Below, piece after piece: positions 18,053 to 26,978 of a DNA stretch of 58,242 nt. The stretch spans positions 1 through 58,242 of the forward strand of contig ONHN01000021.1 of NCBI GenBank assembly GCA_900317635.1, written 5' to 3'. A program made the position numbers and the translations under genes. The DNA is from an uncultured Prevotellaceae bacterium. Lineage in GTDB: Bacteria; Bacteroidota; Bacteroidia; Bacteroidales; Bacteroidaceae. The notes under the pieces were generated by a model. The model worked only from the letters and a program-made list of their open reading frames with translations, was not told the DNA's origin and made no database searches. Each line of letters starts with the position of its first letter. The first letter of the stretch is position 1.

Positions 18053-18235
18053 ATGAAGAAGACCTATGTAAGTCCATCAGCTCAGCTTTTGGACGTATTG
18101 ATGAGTGCATCGTTGATGGCGACCAGCCCTTCGACCGACGAAGCGTTTGCGCGCCGCAAAAACCACACTTCCCACACCTCTTCCCAACGCTCCATCTGGG
18201 GCGAAGCCAGCGGAGGACTTTGGAGCGAAGGATAA
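18053..18235 (+). CDS. small MKKTYVSPSAQ-type protein of unknown function
   Basis: This is a 60-residue ORF: MKKTYVSPSAQLLDVLMSAS, then LMATSPSTDEAFARRKN and a Ser/Gly/Trp-rich end (IWGEASGGLWSEG). Short proteins that begin MKKxYxxP and have a hydrophobic stretch at 10-22 are common in Bacteroidales and frequently precede exported-protein genes; none has a function I can name. It has its own -7 box and lies 153 nt upstream of the 800-residue secreted protein. The spacer can fold into a structured element (18290-18352). It could be a precursor peptide, a leader peptide or a small envelope protein. Confidence 0.65.
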   Translation: MKKTYVSPSAQLLDVLMSASLMATSPSTDEAFARRKNHTSHTSSQRSIWGEASGGLWSEG

Positions 18236-18289
18236 CAGAGCTGTTACAACCTAACTCCTAAGTCCTACATTGCTTTACGCCCACGCTGG

Positions 18290-18352
18290 CGCATGTTTCG
18301 CCAAGTCATTCCTCGCGGCACTCGCTGCACTGATGACCTGACGAAACATGCG
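18290..18352 (+). promoter_or_regulatory. structured spacer between the small ORF and the secreted-protein gene
   Basis: CGCATGTTTCG (18290-18300) pairs perfectly with CGAAACATGCG (18342-18352), and GTCAT/ATGAC can pair inside. The stop-to-start gap is only 153 nt, so this would be an intercistronic RNA structure if the two genes are co-transcribed. It could act as attenuator, processing site or stabiliser; the function is inferred. Confidence 0.5.
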
Positions 18353-18388
18353 TATGATACTAACTAAAAAACTTAAAACCATTAAGAA

Positions 18389-20791
18389 ATGATGAAACAC
18401 AAGTTATTCATTTTGTTGCTTTTAACATTGGTAGCTTCGCCGCTTGCTATGGCGCAAACCTATCCCACGGGTTGGCAAGTAGATACCGACGGATCCATCA
18501 CGGGTACCGCTGGCGAAGAGTACGTGTTTATTACAGAAGAGAACTTCCCCTGCCCGGTAATGCGCGAAGCTGTTACCAGCTTTTCATTTACTACGTTGAA
18601 ACCAGGTACTACAAATCAAACAGTTACAACTAGTAATTATTTTCAGACCTTGAAGAAATTGATTAATGGCACATATGTAAGCATCTTGACTAAGACGGGT
18701 GCTTCTAAGCCAAATCCTGCTTATAAGAGAGTTACAGCTAAAGATAGCACACGTAATGATTTTCCATTAAGTAATCTTAGAACAAAAATAACAAGCTATA
18801 AAGGAATTGAGTACTTAGTAGGCTTAACATGCTTTAATGGTGATGGTAATAAAGCGTTAACAGATACAAGGGTGGATCTTTCTGAGAACAAGAAGCTTTG
18901 GCGCTTGCGCTGTTCGAATAGTGTTATAACGGAACTCATCCTGCCCGAAAGCGGGTCGGTGACCTACTTGGATTGCAGCGGAAACTACGACCTGCACACC
19001 ATTGATGCTTCGCGCATCCCCAACATCACGCAGTTGCAGATAGGCCGATGCTTCTTCACCGAAGAGTTCTATCTTGAAAATCTCCCCGAACTGTCTATAT
19101 TCACTTGCCAAGGCACGGGTAAGACCAATATCGACGTGCACGATGATGCTAACCTTACTCGCTTGCAGTTTAAGGGTAACCACATCCGCACATTAGACCT
19201 TAGCTATATAGGCTACAACCAAATAGCATCTTATAGTGGTTTCAACTGCCAAGGGCAAACCGACATAGAAGACCTCACCGTGTTGGACCACAACCGTGTG
19301 GGCATCTTCATGAAGAATGGCATAAGAAACGCTGCTGACGTACTTGATGGCACGCTCTTCCACGACCTACAGTTGAACGGTGAGGACATCACGCCAGTTG
19401 TTGAAACCGTTGATGGTAAGGACTACCTCATCATTGGTACGGCTGACGATGGAAAAGACATTAACTTCAAAGACAGTAAAGTTACGTATATCTATGACTA
19501 TTTGCTAAACACGCAATACGCAAGTCCGAAATTTACGAAAGGCGATGCGCAAGCCATGGACGTAGAGCTGACGCTGTATCCCTACGTGATGTACGTCAAT
19601 CCTGCCACGAAGTCGAAGAGCTCGGACTTCTATTCGGGCACGCTCTACCTCGACTATCCCAGCGTCGTACCCGTGGGCTGCGAAGCCTACGTAGCTACGG
19701 GCCTCCGCAGCAAGGGCAGCATCATGTATCGTCCTGAAAACGTAACGAAGACGCAGCTCGTGCTCGAGAAGTTAGGCGGCGCAGGCACTATCATCCCGAA
19801 GGAAACGCCTATCTACGTGAAAGCAACGACCGAGAGCGGTCTCTACGGTTGGAACCGCGCATGGAGCAGCAAGATTACGGACTTTGACCAAAACACGAAT
19901 ACCTATTTATATGCCGACGTCCCTTTCAAAACGACCGACGTGAACCCCGCCACGGGCGAAAACTACACGATGGCCGACCCCGAACTCCTCTCGCGCAACA
20001 TCCTGCGCGGCACGCTGACGGAGGAGAACTTCGGCGCCATGGCTGTGCTGACGCTGGGCCGCGAGAATAGCAACAACGGCGGTAGCGGCGAAGTAGGCTT
20101 CTGGCGCAACCGCACGGGTAAGGTTGGCGCTCACCGCTGCTACATCCCCGCCGACGTGCTGAACTCTGCCTCGCAGCGCGGTGCCTCCTTCCTCTTCACG
20201 GACGAGGACGAGGCCACGCTGAACATTGGCGAGACGGAGTATGCTACCTATTATAACTCCGACGCAACAATTGTTCCCGAAGGCGTAGAAGCTGCCGTCG
20301 TAACGGCAACAGAAAACGACCAGCTCCACATCGACTGGCGCTACAAGGGCGGCGACGTGCTGCCTGGCGGTACGGCCGTCATCCTGCGCGGTCCCGCTGG
20401 CACATCGTTCGACATCGAGACCGTAGATGACGACACCGACGCTCCCGCCGACAACCTGCTGGATGGTAGCGACTTCAGAACTACGACCTATGGCGAGGGC
20501 CTGCACTACAAGCTCTCCACCAATGCCGACGGCCGTCTGGGCTTCTACTTCGGTGCAGCCAATGGCCAGCCCTTCACGAGTGCGGCCCACAAAGCCTGGC
20601 TCGTGGTACCAGCGGAGTCTGCCGTGCGTAGCTACGCGCTGAGCGAGGCCACCGCCACGTCGATTGCCGCGCCCGCTGTTAGCACAAAAGCCGAAAGCTG
20701 CTACTACGACCTGCAAGGCCGCCGCGTGCTGCAACCCCGAAAGGGCGGCGTGTACGTTGGCAGCGATGGACGTAAAACGTTGATACGTTAA
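18389..20791 (+). CDS. large secreted protein with LRR-like segment and conserved C-terminal tail
   Basis: The protein has 800 residues. A signal peptide (KHKLFILLLLTLVASPLAMA) is followed by a central leucine-rich-like region (LRCSNSVITELILPESG, YLDCSGNYDLHTIDAS, LTRLQFKGNHIRTLDLS, about 170-285). The rest is beta-rich (ATGLRSKGSIMYRPENV, NIGETEYATYYNSDATIVPEG). The C-terminus is YYDLQGRRVLQPRKGGVYVG plus SDGRKTLIR, near-identical to the tail of the upstream M6-type protein. Codons 60-170 are clearly AT-richer than the rest. A start one codon later (18392) is equally possible. Probably an outer-membrane or extracellular adhesin-like protein. Confidence 0.75.
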   Translation: MMKHKLFILLLLTLVASPLAMAQTYPTGWQVDTDGSITGTAGEEYVFITEENFPCPVMREAVTSFSFTTLKPGTTNQTVTTSNYFQTLKKLINGTYVSILTKTGASKPNPAYKRVTAKDSTRNDFPLSNLRTKITSYKGIEYLVGLTCFNGDGNKALTDTRVDLSENKKLWRLRCSNSVITELILPESGSVTYLDCSGNYDLHTIDASRIPNITQLQIGRCFFTEEFYLENLPELSIFTCQGTGKTNIDVHDDANLTRLQFKGNHIRTLDLSYIGYNQIASYSGFNCQGQTDIEDLTVLDHNRVGIFMKNGIRNAADVLDGTLFHDLQLNGEDITPVVETVDGKDYLIIGTADDGKDINFKDSKVTYIYDYLLNTQYASPKFTKGDAQAMDVELTLYPYVMYVNPATKSKSSDFYSGTLYLDYPSVVPVGCEAYVATGLRSKGSIMYRPENVTKTQLVLEKLGGAGTIIPKETPIYVKATTESGLYGWNRAWSSKITDFDQNTNTYLYADVPFKTTDVNPATGENYTMADPELLSRNILRGTLTEENFGAMAVLTLGRENSNNGGSGEVGFWRNRTGKVGAHRCYIPADVLNSASQRGASFLFTDEDEATLNIGETEYATYYNSDATIVPEGVEAAVVTATENDQLHIDWRYKGGDVLPGGTAVILRGPAGTSFDIETVDDDTDAPADNLLDGSDFRTTTYGEGLHYKLSTNADGRLGFYFGAANGQPFTSAAHKAWLVVPAESAVRSYALSEATATSIAAPAVSTKAESCYYDLQGRRVLQPRKGGVYVGSDGRKTLIR

Positions 20792-21200
20792 ACAATAAAC
20801 ATTAAACAATAAACATTAAACAATAAACATTAAACATTATGCGCGCTACTCCTTCTGCGGGGTAGCGCGCTGTGTTTTTCCTGGGAGCGCGGACGCCCTG
20901 GGAGCGCGGGCGCCTCGCCCGCATCCAACGATGGCGCAGCCCTAACTGGGTACGCAGGCGTCTCGCCTGCAATCCCCCTGGGAGCGCGGGCGCCTCGCCC
21001 GCAATCCTATCGGTGCTTGTGCCGAAGCTTCGTCGTTTTCCTTCGCTGCCAGCGCAGCGATTAGGTGCGGGCGAGGCGCCCGCGCTCCCAGGAATGCGCC
21101 CGCAATACAATCGGTGCTTGTGCCGAAGCTTCGTCGTTTTCCTTCGCTGCTGTCGCAGCGATTAGGTGCGGGCGAGGCGCCCGCGCTCCCAGGAATGCTT
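20789..21200. repeat. composite 3'-flank similar to 17533-17830
   Basis: The stop codon leads into TAAACAA/TAAACAT heptamers (20789-20836), then the GCGCGCTAC/GTAGCGCGC hairpin (20840-20872). REP-like units follow in both orientations (for example GCAGGCGTCTCGCCTGC at 20954-20970, inverted copies near 21066-21090 and 21167-21191). The first 160 bp is almost identical to the flank of the preceding secreted gene. Confidence 0.8.
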
Positions 21201-21205
21201 ACGCG

Positions 21206-21413
21206 AAGATAAGCGGCACCTCGGAAAAGAATAAGCAAGCTTCTTCTTTTCGCTCGGTTTGCACTTTGCTTGCGCCAAGATAAGCTGCACCTCGGAAAAG
21301 AATAAGCAAGCTTCTTCTTTTCGCTCGGTTTGCACTTTGCTTGCGCCAAGATAAGCGGCACCTCGGAAAAGAATAAGCAAGCTTCTTCTTTTCGCTCGGT
21401 TTGCATTATCTTT
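21206..21413 (+). repeat. three tandem 71-bp repeats
   Basis: Copies begin at 21206, 21277 and 21348. Each contains GATAAGCgGCACCTCGGAAA, AGAATAAGCAAGCTTCTTCT and TTTCGCTCGGTTTGCA. Only one or two bases differ between copies until the last, where the end changes from CTTTGCTTGCGCC to TTATCTTTGCAG and becomes a promoter box. No spacer-like unique sequence separates the copies. Confidence 0.9.
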
Positions 21414-21414
21414 G
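21407..21414 (+). promoter_or_regulatory. -7 box of yicC carried by the third 71-bp repeat
   Basis: TATCTTTG fits TAnnTTTG. It lies 17 nt before the yicC ATG at 21432, so the leader would be only about 10 nt. The preceding TTCTTTTC could be a weak -33 region. Confidence 0.55.
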
Positions 21415-21431
21415 CAGAAAAATTAGTTTGT

Positions 21432-22310
21432 ATGATACAATCAATGACTGGCTACGGCAAAGCCGAAGCAACATACGGGGGAAAGAAGATACACGTAGAG
21501 GTTAAGACGCTGAACTCAAAACAGCTTGACCTGCAAGTGCGTGTGCCCTCGCTCTACCGCGAACACGAAATGGCCGTGCGCCGCCTTTGCAGCGTACGCA
21601 TACAGCGCGGAAAGGCCGAGCTAACCATCTGGACGGAACGCGACACAGAGAGCGTGAACGCACCGCTCAACCCTACGGCCATTCGCTGCTATGCCGAACA
21701 AATCACGGCTCTCAGTAAGGAATTGGGCATTGCCCCACCTGCCGAGGCTATGTGGGACGTGCTGGTTCGCCTGCCCGAGACAACGGCCGCACCGCAACAG
21801 GAAACACTCAACGACGAAGAGTGGGCAACCGTTGAAACGGCCATCAAGGAAGCTCTCGACCGCCTGGACGAGTTCCGCACGCAAGAGGGGCAAGCCCTTG
21901 AAAAGAAGTTTGAGGAGAAGCTGCAAAACATTGCCGCGCTGATGGGGCAAATTGAACCCTTCGAACAAAGCCGCGTGCAGAAAATTCGCGAACGCCTCGA
22001 AGAGCGTCTCTCCGAACTTCGCGGCGTGGACTACGACCGCGCGCGCCTCGAACAAGAACTCATCTTCTACATCGAAAAGCTCGACATCAGCGAAGAGAAG
22101 CAACGCCTGACAAACCACCTCGCCTACTTCCGCACCACAATGCAAACGGGCGGCGGCGTAGGAAAGAAGTTGGGTTTCATAGCCCAAGAGATGGGTCGCG
22201 AAATCAACACGACAGGCTCGAAGAGCAACCAGGCGGAAATGCAAAACATCGTGGTGAAGATGAAGGACGAATTGGAACAAATAAAAGAGCAAGTGCTAAA
22301 CGTGTTATGA
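21432..22310 (+). CDS. yicC: YicC family endoribonuclease-like protein
   Basis: The protein has 292 residues from the ATG at 21432: MIQSMTGYGKAEATYGGKKI is the family-defining start, and an upstream in-frame ATG lies inside the 71-bp repeats. The C-terminus holds the DUF1732 block (LGFIAQEMGREINTTGSKSN). YicC proteins are linked to stationary-phase survival and RNA degradation. The stop codon overlaps the gmk start by 4 nt (ATGA), so the two are translationally coupled; the yicC-gmk pairing is widespread. Confidence 0.95.
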   Translation: MIQSMTGYGKAEATYGGKKIHVEVKTLNSKQLDLQVRVPSLYREHEMAVRRLCSVRIQRGKAELTIWTERDTESVNAPLNPTAIRCYAEQITALSKELGIAPPAEAMWDVLVRLPETTAAPQQETLNDEEWATVETAIKEALDRLDEFRTQEGQALEKKFEEKLQNIAALMGQIEPFEQSRVQKIRERLEERLSELRGVDYDRARLEQELIFYIEKLDISEEKQRLTNHLAYFRTTMQTGGGVGKKLGFIAQEMGREINTTGSKSNQAEMQNIVVKMKDELEQIKEQVLNVL

Positions 22311-22879
22311 GCAAACTCCTCATTGTGGCTGCGCCCTCTGGTACGGGCAAAAGCACCATCATAGGCTACCTGATGCAACAAGGGCTGAACTTCCACTTCA
22401 GCATTTCGGCTACGAGTCGGCCCCCGCGCGGCACGGAACAGGACGGCGTGGAATACTACTTCCTCACGCCCGAGGACTTCAAAGCCCGCCTGGACCGTGG
22501 CGAGTTTCTCGAACACTGCGAGGTGTATCCTGGTCGCTACTACGGCACCCTGCGCAGCGAAGTGGACAGCCGGCTCGAACGCGGCGAGAACGTGGTGCTC
22601 GACCTCGACGTCATCGGTGCCATGGCCATCAAAGAGGCCTACGGCGACCGTGCCCTCTCGCTCTACATCCAGCCGCCTTCTATCGACGTGCTGAGACAGC
22701 GCCTTGAAGGACGCGGCACGGACACGCCCGAAGTGATTGACCAACGCATTGCGCGCGCCGAGTTTGAACTGAGCTTCGCACCGAAGTTCGACGCCGTGGT
22801 CGTGAACGACGACTTGGAGCAAGCTAAAGCCGAAGCGCTGAAAGTGGTGAAGGAATTCTTGGGGAAACAAACGTCGTAG
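22307..22879 (+). CDS. gmk: guanylate kinase
   Basis: The protein has 190 residues. It has the P-loop LLIVAAPSGTGKST at 4-17, the GMP-binding SATSRPPRGTEQDGVEYYF segment and LERGENVVLDLDVIGA in the core. It phosphorylates GMP to GDP. The start overlaps yicC by 4 nt; nadD follows after 55 nt. Confidence 0.97.
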   Translation: MSKLLIVAAPSGTGKSTIIGYLMQQGLNFHFSISATSRPPRGTEQDGVEYYFLTPEDFKARLDRGEFLEHCEVYPGRYYGTLRSEVDSRLERGENVVLDLDVIGAMAIKEAYGDRALSLYIQPPSIDVLRQRLEGRGTDTPEVIDQRIARAEFELSFAPKFDAVVVNDDLEQAKAEALKVVKEFLGKQTS

Positions 22880-22934
22880 GCTTGGCTATGCCGAAATAGC
22901 AGCAACCATTATTGTCACTCGTAACTTACGCCCC

Positions 22935-23519
22935 ATGCACACCCTCATCTTCGGCGGTTCGTTCAATCCGCTCCACAACGGCCACGTAGCCCTTTGCCGC
23001 TATGTGTTGCAAGAGCAGTTGACCGAAGAGGTGTGGCTGATGGTGTCGCCTCAAAACCCGCTCAAGGCCGCCAGCAGCTTAGCCCCCGAAGCGCTACGCT
23101 TCCGCTGGGCGCAAGCGGCAGAGATGGAAGTGGAGGGTGTCAGGGCCTGCAACTTTGAGTTTCAGCTGCCCCGCCCGTCCTACACCTACAAGACGCTGGA
23201 AGCCTTGCGGCGCACCTTTCCCGAGCGCCGTTTCTCGCTGCTGATAGGTGCCGACAATTGGCACGCCTTTCCGCGTTGGCGCGCCAACGAAGAGTTGCTT
23301 CGCACCACCGACATCTACGTCTATCCGCGCCAAAGCTACGACATCGACGCCGCTATCCTCCCGCCGCGCGTCCACCTCACCGCCGCCCCGCTCTACCCCA
23401 TTTCCTCTACCGTCATCCGCCAACGCGCCGCAAAAGGCGAGAGCATCGCGGGCCTGCTGCCTAAGAGCATCGAAGAAGAAGTGAGGGCGTACTATCGGGC
23501 TAACATGTTGAAAGTTTAA
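22935..23519 (+). CDS. nadD: nicotinate-nucleotide adenylyltransferase
   Basis: The protein has 194 residues. It has the nucleotidyltransferase motif FGGSFNPLHNGHVAL (about 5-19) and the C-terminal ISSTVIRQRAAKGESI (SSTxIR) motif. It makes deamido-NAD from nicotinate mononucleotide and ATP. It stands third in the yicC-gmk-nadD run and the oxidoreductase gene follows after 12 nt. Confidence 0.95.
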   Translation: MHTLIFGGSFNPLHNGHVALCRYVLQEQLTEEVWLMVSPQNPLKAASSLAPEALRFRWAQAAEMEVEGVRACNFEFQLPRPSYTYKTLEALRRTFPERRFSLLIGADNWHAFPRWRANEELLRTTDIYVYPRQSYDIDAAILPPRVHLTAAPLYPISSTVIRQRAAKGESIAGLLPKSIEEEVRAYYRANMLKV

Positions 23520-23531
23520 GACCATATCACG

Positions 23532-24518
23532 ATGGCACTAAAAGAAATACGTTGGGGTTTCATAGGTTGCGGCGAAGCGACCGAGAAGAAGAGTGGACCA
23601 GCTTTCTCGTTGGTTGAAGGTTCGCGCGTGGTGGCCGTGATGCGGCGCAACAAGGAGAAGGCGGCGGACTATGCGCGCCGCCACAACATTCCGCGCTTCT
23701 ATACCGACCCCGTAGAACTCATCCACGATGCCGAGGTGAACGCTATCTACATTGCCACACCGCCCTCCACCCACGCCACGTATGCCATTATGGCACTAAA
23801 GGCGCAAAAGCCCGCCTATATAGAAAAGCCCATGGCGGCCAACTACGACGACTGCGCCCGCATCAACCGCATAGTCAAGGACATGGGCGTGCCGTGCTTC
23901 GTGGCCTACTACCGCCGCTACCTGCCCTACTTTCTGAAAGTGCGCGAACTGGTTGAAACGGGAGCCGTGGGCCACGTGCTGAACGTGCAAATACGCTTTG
24001 CCGTACCGCCGCGCGACCTCGATTACAACAGCCAGAACCTGCCCTGGCGCGTGCAGCCCGACATTGCGGGCGGCGGCTATTTCTACGACCTCGCGCCTCA
24101 CCAGATAGACCTGCTGCAAGAACTCTTCGGCCCTATCATCGAAGCCGAAGGCTACAAGGCCAATCGCGGCGGACTATATCCCACGGAGGACAGCGTCAGT
24201 GCCAGTTTCCGCTTTGCCGACGGCCTGCCAGGGAGCGGCTCGTGGTGTTTCACGGCCCACGAAACAGCCCGCGAAGATGCCATCGACATCATTGGCGACC
24301 AAGGCAAACTGCGCTTCAGCGTCTTCACCTACGACCCCATACAACTCTTCAACGCCAAAGGCCGACAGCTCTACAAGCCCGCCAACCCACAATACGTGCA
24401 GCTGCCCCTCATCCGCAACATCGTCGAGCACCTACAGGACCGCGCCGTCTGCACCGCCGACAATATCAGTGCCACGCCCGTCAACTGGGTGATGGACCGC
24501 ATCTTAGGAAAGCTATAA
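23532..24518 (+). CDS. Gfo/Idh/MocA family oxidoreductase
   Basis: This 328-residue protein has an N-terminal Rossmann fold (RWGFIGCGEATEKKSGPAF), the typical ATPPSTHATYAIMALKAQKP and the EKPMA catalytic-lysine motif. The C-terminal dimerisation domain includes GGGYFYDLAPHQIDLLQELF with the conserved D-x-x-x-H. These NAD(P)-dependent enzymes act on sugars or cyclitols; the substrate cannot be read. The glycine fingerprint is GxGEAT rather than GxGxxG, common in some subfamilies. Confidence 0.9.
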   Translation: MALKEIRWGFIGCGEATEKKSGPAFSLVEGSRVVAVMRRNKEKAADYARRHNIPRFYTDPVELIHDAEVNAIYIATPPSTHATYAIMALKAQKPAYIEKPMAANYDDCARINRIVKDMGVPCFVAYYRRYLPYFLKVRELVETGAVGHVLNVQIRFAVPPRDLDYNSQNLPWRVQPDIAGGGYFYDLAPHQIDLLQELFGPIIEAEGYKANRGGLYPTEDSVSASFRFADGLPGSGSWCFTAHETAREDAIDIIGDQGKLRFSVFTYDPIQLFNAKGRQLYKPANPQYVQLPLIRNIVEHLQDRAVCTADNISATPVNWVMDRILGKL

Positions 24519-24527
24519 GACGTCAAG

Positions 24528-25748
24528 ATGACCAACTTGCAACACCGCACCATCCGACTCCTCGTCGTGCTCGTGGGATGCCTCGCCGCCATGCAACGTG
24601 CATCGGCGCAAACGCTTCCCGACAGCAGTGCCGTTGCCATACCCCACTACGTCATCAGCGTCAGCGAAACGGGCGACACCATCTGCGTGCGACCCGACGG
24701 CGAAGAAACAACCTTCCAAAAACTGATGAAGCGAGCAGGCGAGACCATCAAGAAAACGGTGAAAAAAGCTGCCGCAATCGACACAACCTACATCCAGCCC
24801 AACCTCTACGACTGGACCGTTATGGCGCAAAACACCAACTACTTCCACACCGTTAGCATCAGTACGCGCCAAACGCCTACAACGCCCGCCGTTGGCCTGA
24901 GATTTGCACCGCAGGCAGGCGTGAAGATGGGTCCCTACATCGGTTGGAAATGGATCTTCCTCGGCTACTCGTTCGACATCAGCAAACCGCGCCACGCAGG
25001 CCGTTCGTCGGAGTTCTCGCTGTGCATCTACACCCGCAAAATTGGGGCCGACTTGATGTACATCAAAAACAATGAGAACTTCACCATTCGCTCTACCTCT
25101 GGCTTCAACGGCATTGGGCGTACGGACTTTCGCGGCATGAACTTCACCGGCCTCAGCACGCGCACAACGTGCCTCAACCTCTACTACATCTTCAACCACC
25201 GCCGCTTCTCCTACCCCGCTGCCTACAACCAAAGCACCGTCCAACTGCGCAGCGCGGGGAGCTGGCTCGTAGGCCTGCGCTACGACCACCAACGCCTCGA
25301 CTTCGACTATACGCGACTGCCGCAACAGTTGGTTGATACGATTACGGCCTATGGCCTGCACAACGTGCTGGACATAACGAAACTGCGCTATACGAACATC
25401 AGCATCACCGGCGGCTATGCCTACAACTGGGTGCCAGGGAAGAACTGGCTCGTGGCCATCTCCCTCACGCCCGCCCTCGGTTTTAAGAAGATAAGCGGCC
25501 AGCGGCTCACAGGAAACCAAATCCTCAATCAGATTAAAAACGTCAACATCGACTTCATAGGGCGCTTAGGCGTCGTATGGAACACGGGCAAAGCCTTTGC
25601 CGGCGCTTCCTTCATCAGCCTCCTCTATTCCTACCGCAACGACCACCTCTCTATCAACAACTCCTTCAACTACCTCAACATCTACGGCGGCATCTACTTC
25701 GGACCAAAGAAGAAGAAACCGAAGAATGTTTCATGGGGCGTGCGATGA
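24528..25748 (+). CDS. DUF4421 family outer-membrane beta-barrel-like protein
   Basis: The protein has 406 residues. A signal peptide ends near AMQRASAQ (about 27). A basic amphipathic stretch ([20 protein letters not shown]) precedes a long series of alternating aromatic/hydrophobic beta strands ([29 protein letters not shown]) and the protein ends [13 protein letters not shown]. This pattern fits DUF4421, found only in Bacteroidetes and predicted as an outer-membrane barrel. It lies 9 nt after the oxidoreductase and 34 nt before recR. Confidence 0.82.
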   Translation: MTNLQHRTIRLLVVLVGCLAAMQRASAQTLPDSSAVAIPHYVISVSETGDTICVRPDGEETTFQKLMKRAGETIKKTVKKAAAIDTTYIQPNLYDWTVMAQNTNYFHTVSISTRQTPTTPAVGLRFAPQAGVKMGPYIGWKWIFLGYSFDISKPRHAGRSSEFSLCIYTRKIGADLMYIKNNENFTIRSTSGFNGIGRTDFRGMNFTGLSTRTTCLNLYYIFNHRRFSYPAAYNQSTVQLRSAGSWLVGLRYDHQRLDFDYTRLPQQLVDTITAYGLHNVLDITKLRYTNISITGGYAYNWVPGKNWLVAISLTPALGFKKISGQRLTGNQILNQIKNVNIDFIGRLGVVWNTGKAFAGASFISLLYSYRNDHLSINNSFNYLNIYGGIYFGPKKKKPKNVSWGVR

Positions 25749-25782
25749 ACGATGCACGACGCTACACGAAAAAGACGACACT

Positions 25783-26394
25783 GTGAACGAACAATATCCC
25801 TCCATGCTCTTGAAGCGCGCCGTGGGCGAAATGTCTAAACTGCCTGGCATCGGTCAGCGCACGGCCCTGCGCTTGGTGCTTAGCTTGCTACGCCAAAAGC
25901 CCGAGGTCGCGCTGGCCCTGGCCGACAGCCTGACGCGCCTCGCCACCGAAGTGCACTACTGCCGCGAGTGTCACAACATTTCCGACAACGACATTTGCGA
26001 CATCTGCGCCAACCCCGCGCGCGACCGCTCGCTGCTCTGCGTGGTCGAGAACATTCGCGGCGTGATGAGCATCGAAAGCACGGGAATGTACAAAGGCCTC
26101 TACCACGTGCTGGGCGGCGTGATCTCGCCCATGGACGGCATCGGACCTGGGCAACTCGAAATGGACTCGCTCGTGGAGCGCGTTGGGCGGGGCGAAGTGA
26201 AAGAGGTCATCATCGCCCTCAACCCCACCATGGAGGGCGACACCACCGCCTTCTACATCCAGCGCCGCCTTTCCAACACACCCGTCCTGCTCACCACCCT
26301 CGCCCGAGGCGTCAACGTGGGCGACGACATAGAATACACCGACGAAGTGACGCTGGGACGCTCTCTCACGGCACGCATCGAACTGAAGAAGTGA
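25783..26394 (+). CDS. recR: recombination mediator RecR
   Basis: The protein has 203 residues using the GTG at 25783 ([20 protein letters not shown]), which gives the conserved family N-terminus; the first ATG (25804) would remove seven conserved residues. It has an HhH ([14 protein letters not shown]), the zinc finger [16 protein letters not shown] and the Toprim core [13 protein letters not shown]. It acts with RecF/RecO to load RecA at gapped DNA. The rare GTG start may lower expression. Confidence 0.95.
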   Translation: MNEQYPSMLLKRAVGEMSKLPGIGQRTALRLVLSLLRQKPEVALALADSLTRLATEVHYCRECHNISDNDICDICANPARDRSLLCVVENIRGVMSIESTGMYKGLYHVLGGVISPMDGIGPGQLEMDSLVERVGRGEVKEVIIALNPTMEGDTTAFYIQRRLSNTPVLLTTLARGVNVGDDIEYTDEVTLGRSLTARIELKK

Positions 26395-26449
26395 CGAGCC
26401 CCTCCCCCCCATCGTTGCCCCAACCTCAAAAGAAAAACCCAACCTCATC

Positions 26450-26866
26450 ATGAAACCCCTTCAAACTGCCTTCGTAGCCCTTTGGGCCGCCGTCGTGCTC
26501 TTCGCCCTGCTATGCGAAATCAACCTTCTGCCTACGGCCTACATTGTCGATAACCCTGTAGCCGTTTACGCTACGTCGCTCCTGTGCATCGTCACGGCCG
26601 TAGCTGGTTCGTTCTTCGCCTGCCGCCTGCTCGTCACGAAGCGGGCCGCCGCCGAAATCAATGTGCCTGACGAAGCGCAGGCCGCCGCAGCATGGAAGAA
26701 ATGGAACGCGCGGCGCCTCCTGCTCAACGCCGTGGCCATCGTGCCCAGCGCCTTCATCTATTACGCCCAATCCTTCAGCCAAACATCGCTCTACTGCCTG
26801 CTCATCGCCCTCACCGCCAGCCTCCTCTGCTGGCCCGCCGAACGCGAAAAGAGTGGCGACAAGTGA
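26450..26866 (+). CDS. small integral membrane protein of unknown function
   Basis: This 138-residue protein has four hydrophobic segments (about 5-27, 40-62, 88-105 and 112-128) with a short amphipathic cytosolic loop (AAEINVPDEAQAAAAWKKWN). The placement between recR and a glycosyltransferase is a familiar Bacteroidales arrangement. No catalytic motif is seen. Confidence 0.75.
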   Translation: MKPLQTAFVALWAAVVLFALLCEINLLPTAYIVDNPVAVYATSLLCIVTAVAGSFFACRLLVTKRAAAEINVPDEAQAAAAWKKWNARRLLLNAVAIVPSAFIYYAQSFSQTSLYCLLIALTASLLCWPAEREKSGDK

Positions 26867-26978
26867 CAAGAAGCCCCTCTCTCTCCCGCCCCCTCTCTCC
26901 TCGCCCTTCGCCTCTCGTCGCCCCCCCTCGTTCAGTATGTTGCGCCCGCAACGCAACATAACGCTAATCCCCCCTGTT

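Noticed and set aside
21206-21413. Possible CRISPR array
   Set aside because: The 71-bp units are contiguous and only three; the end differs to form a promoter.
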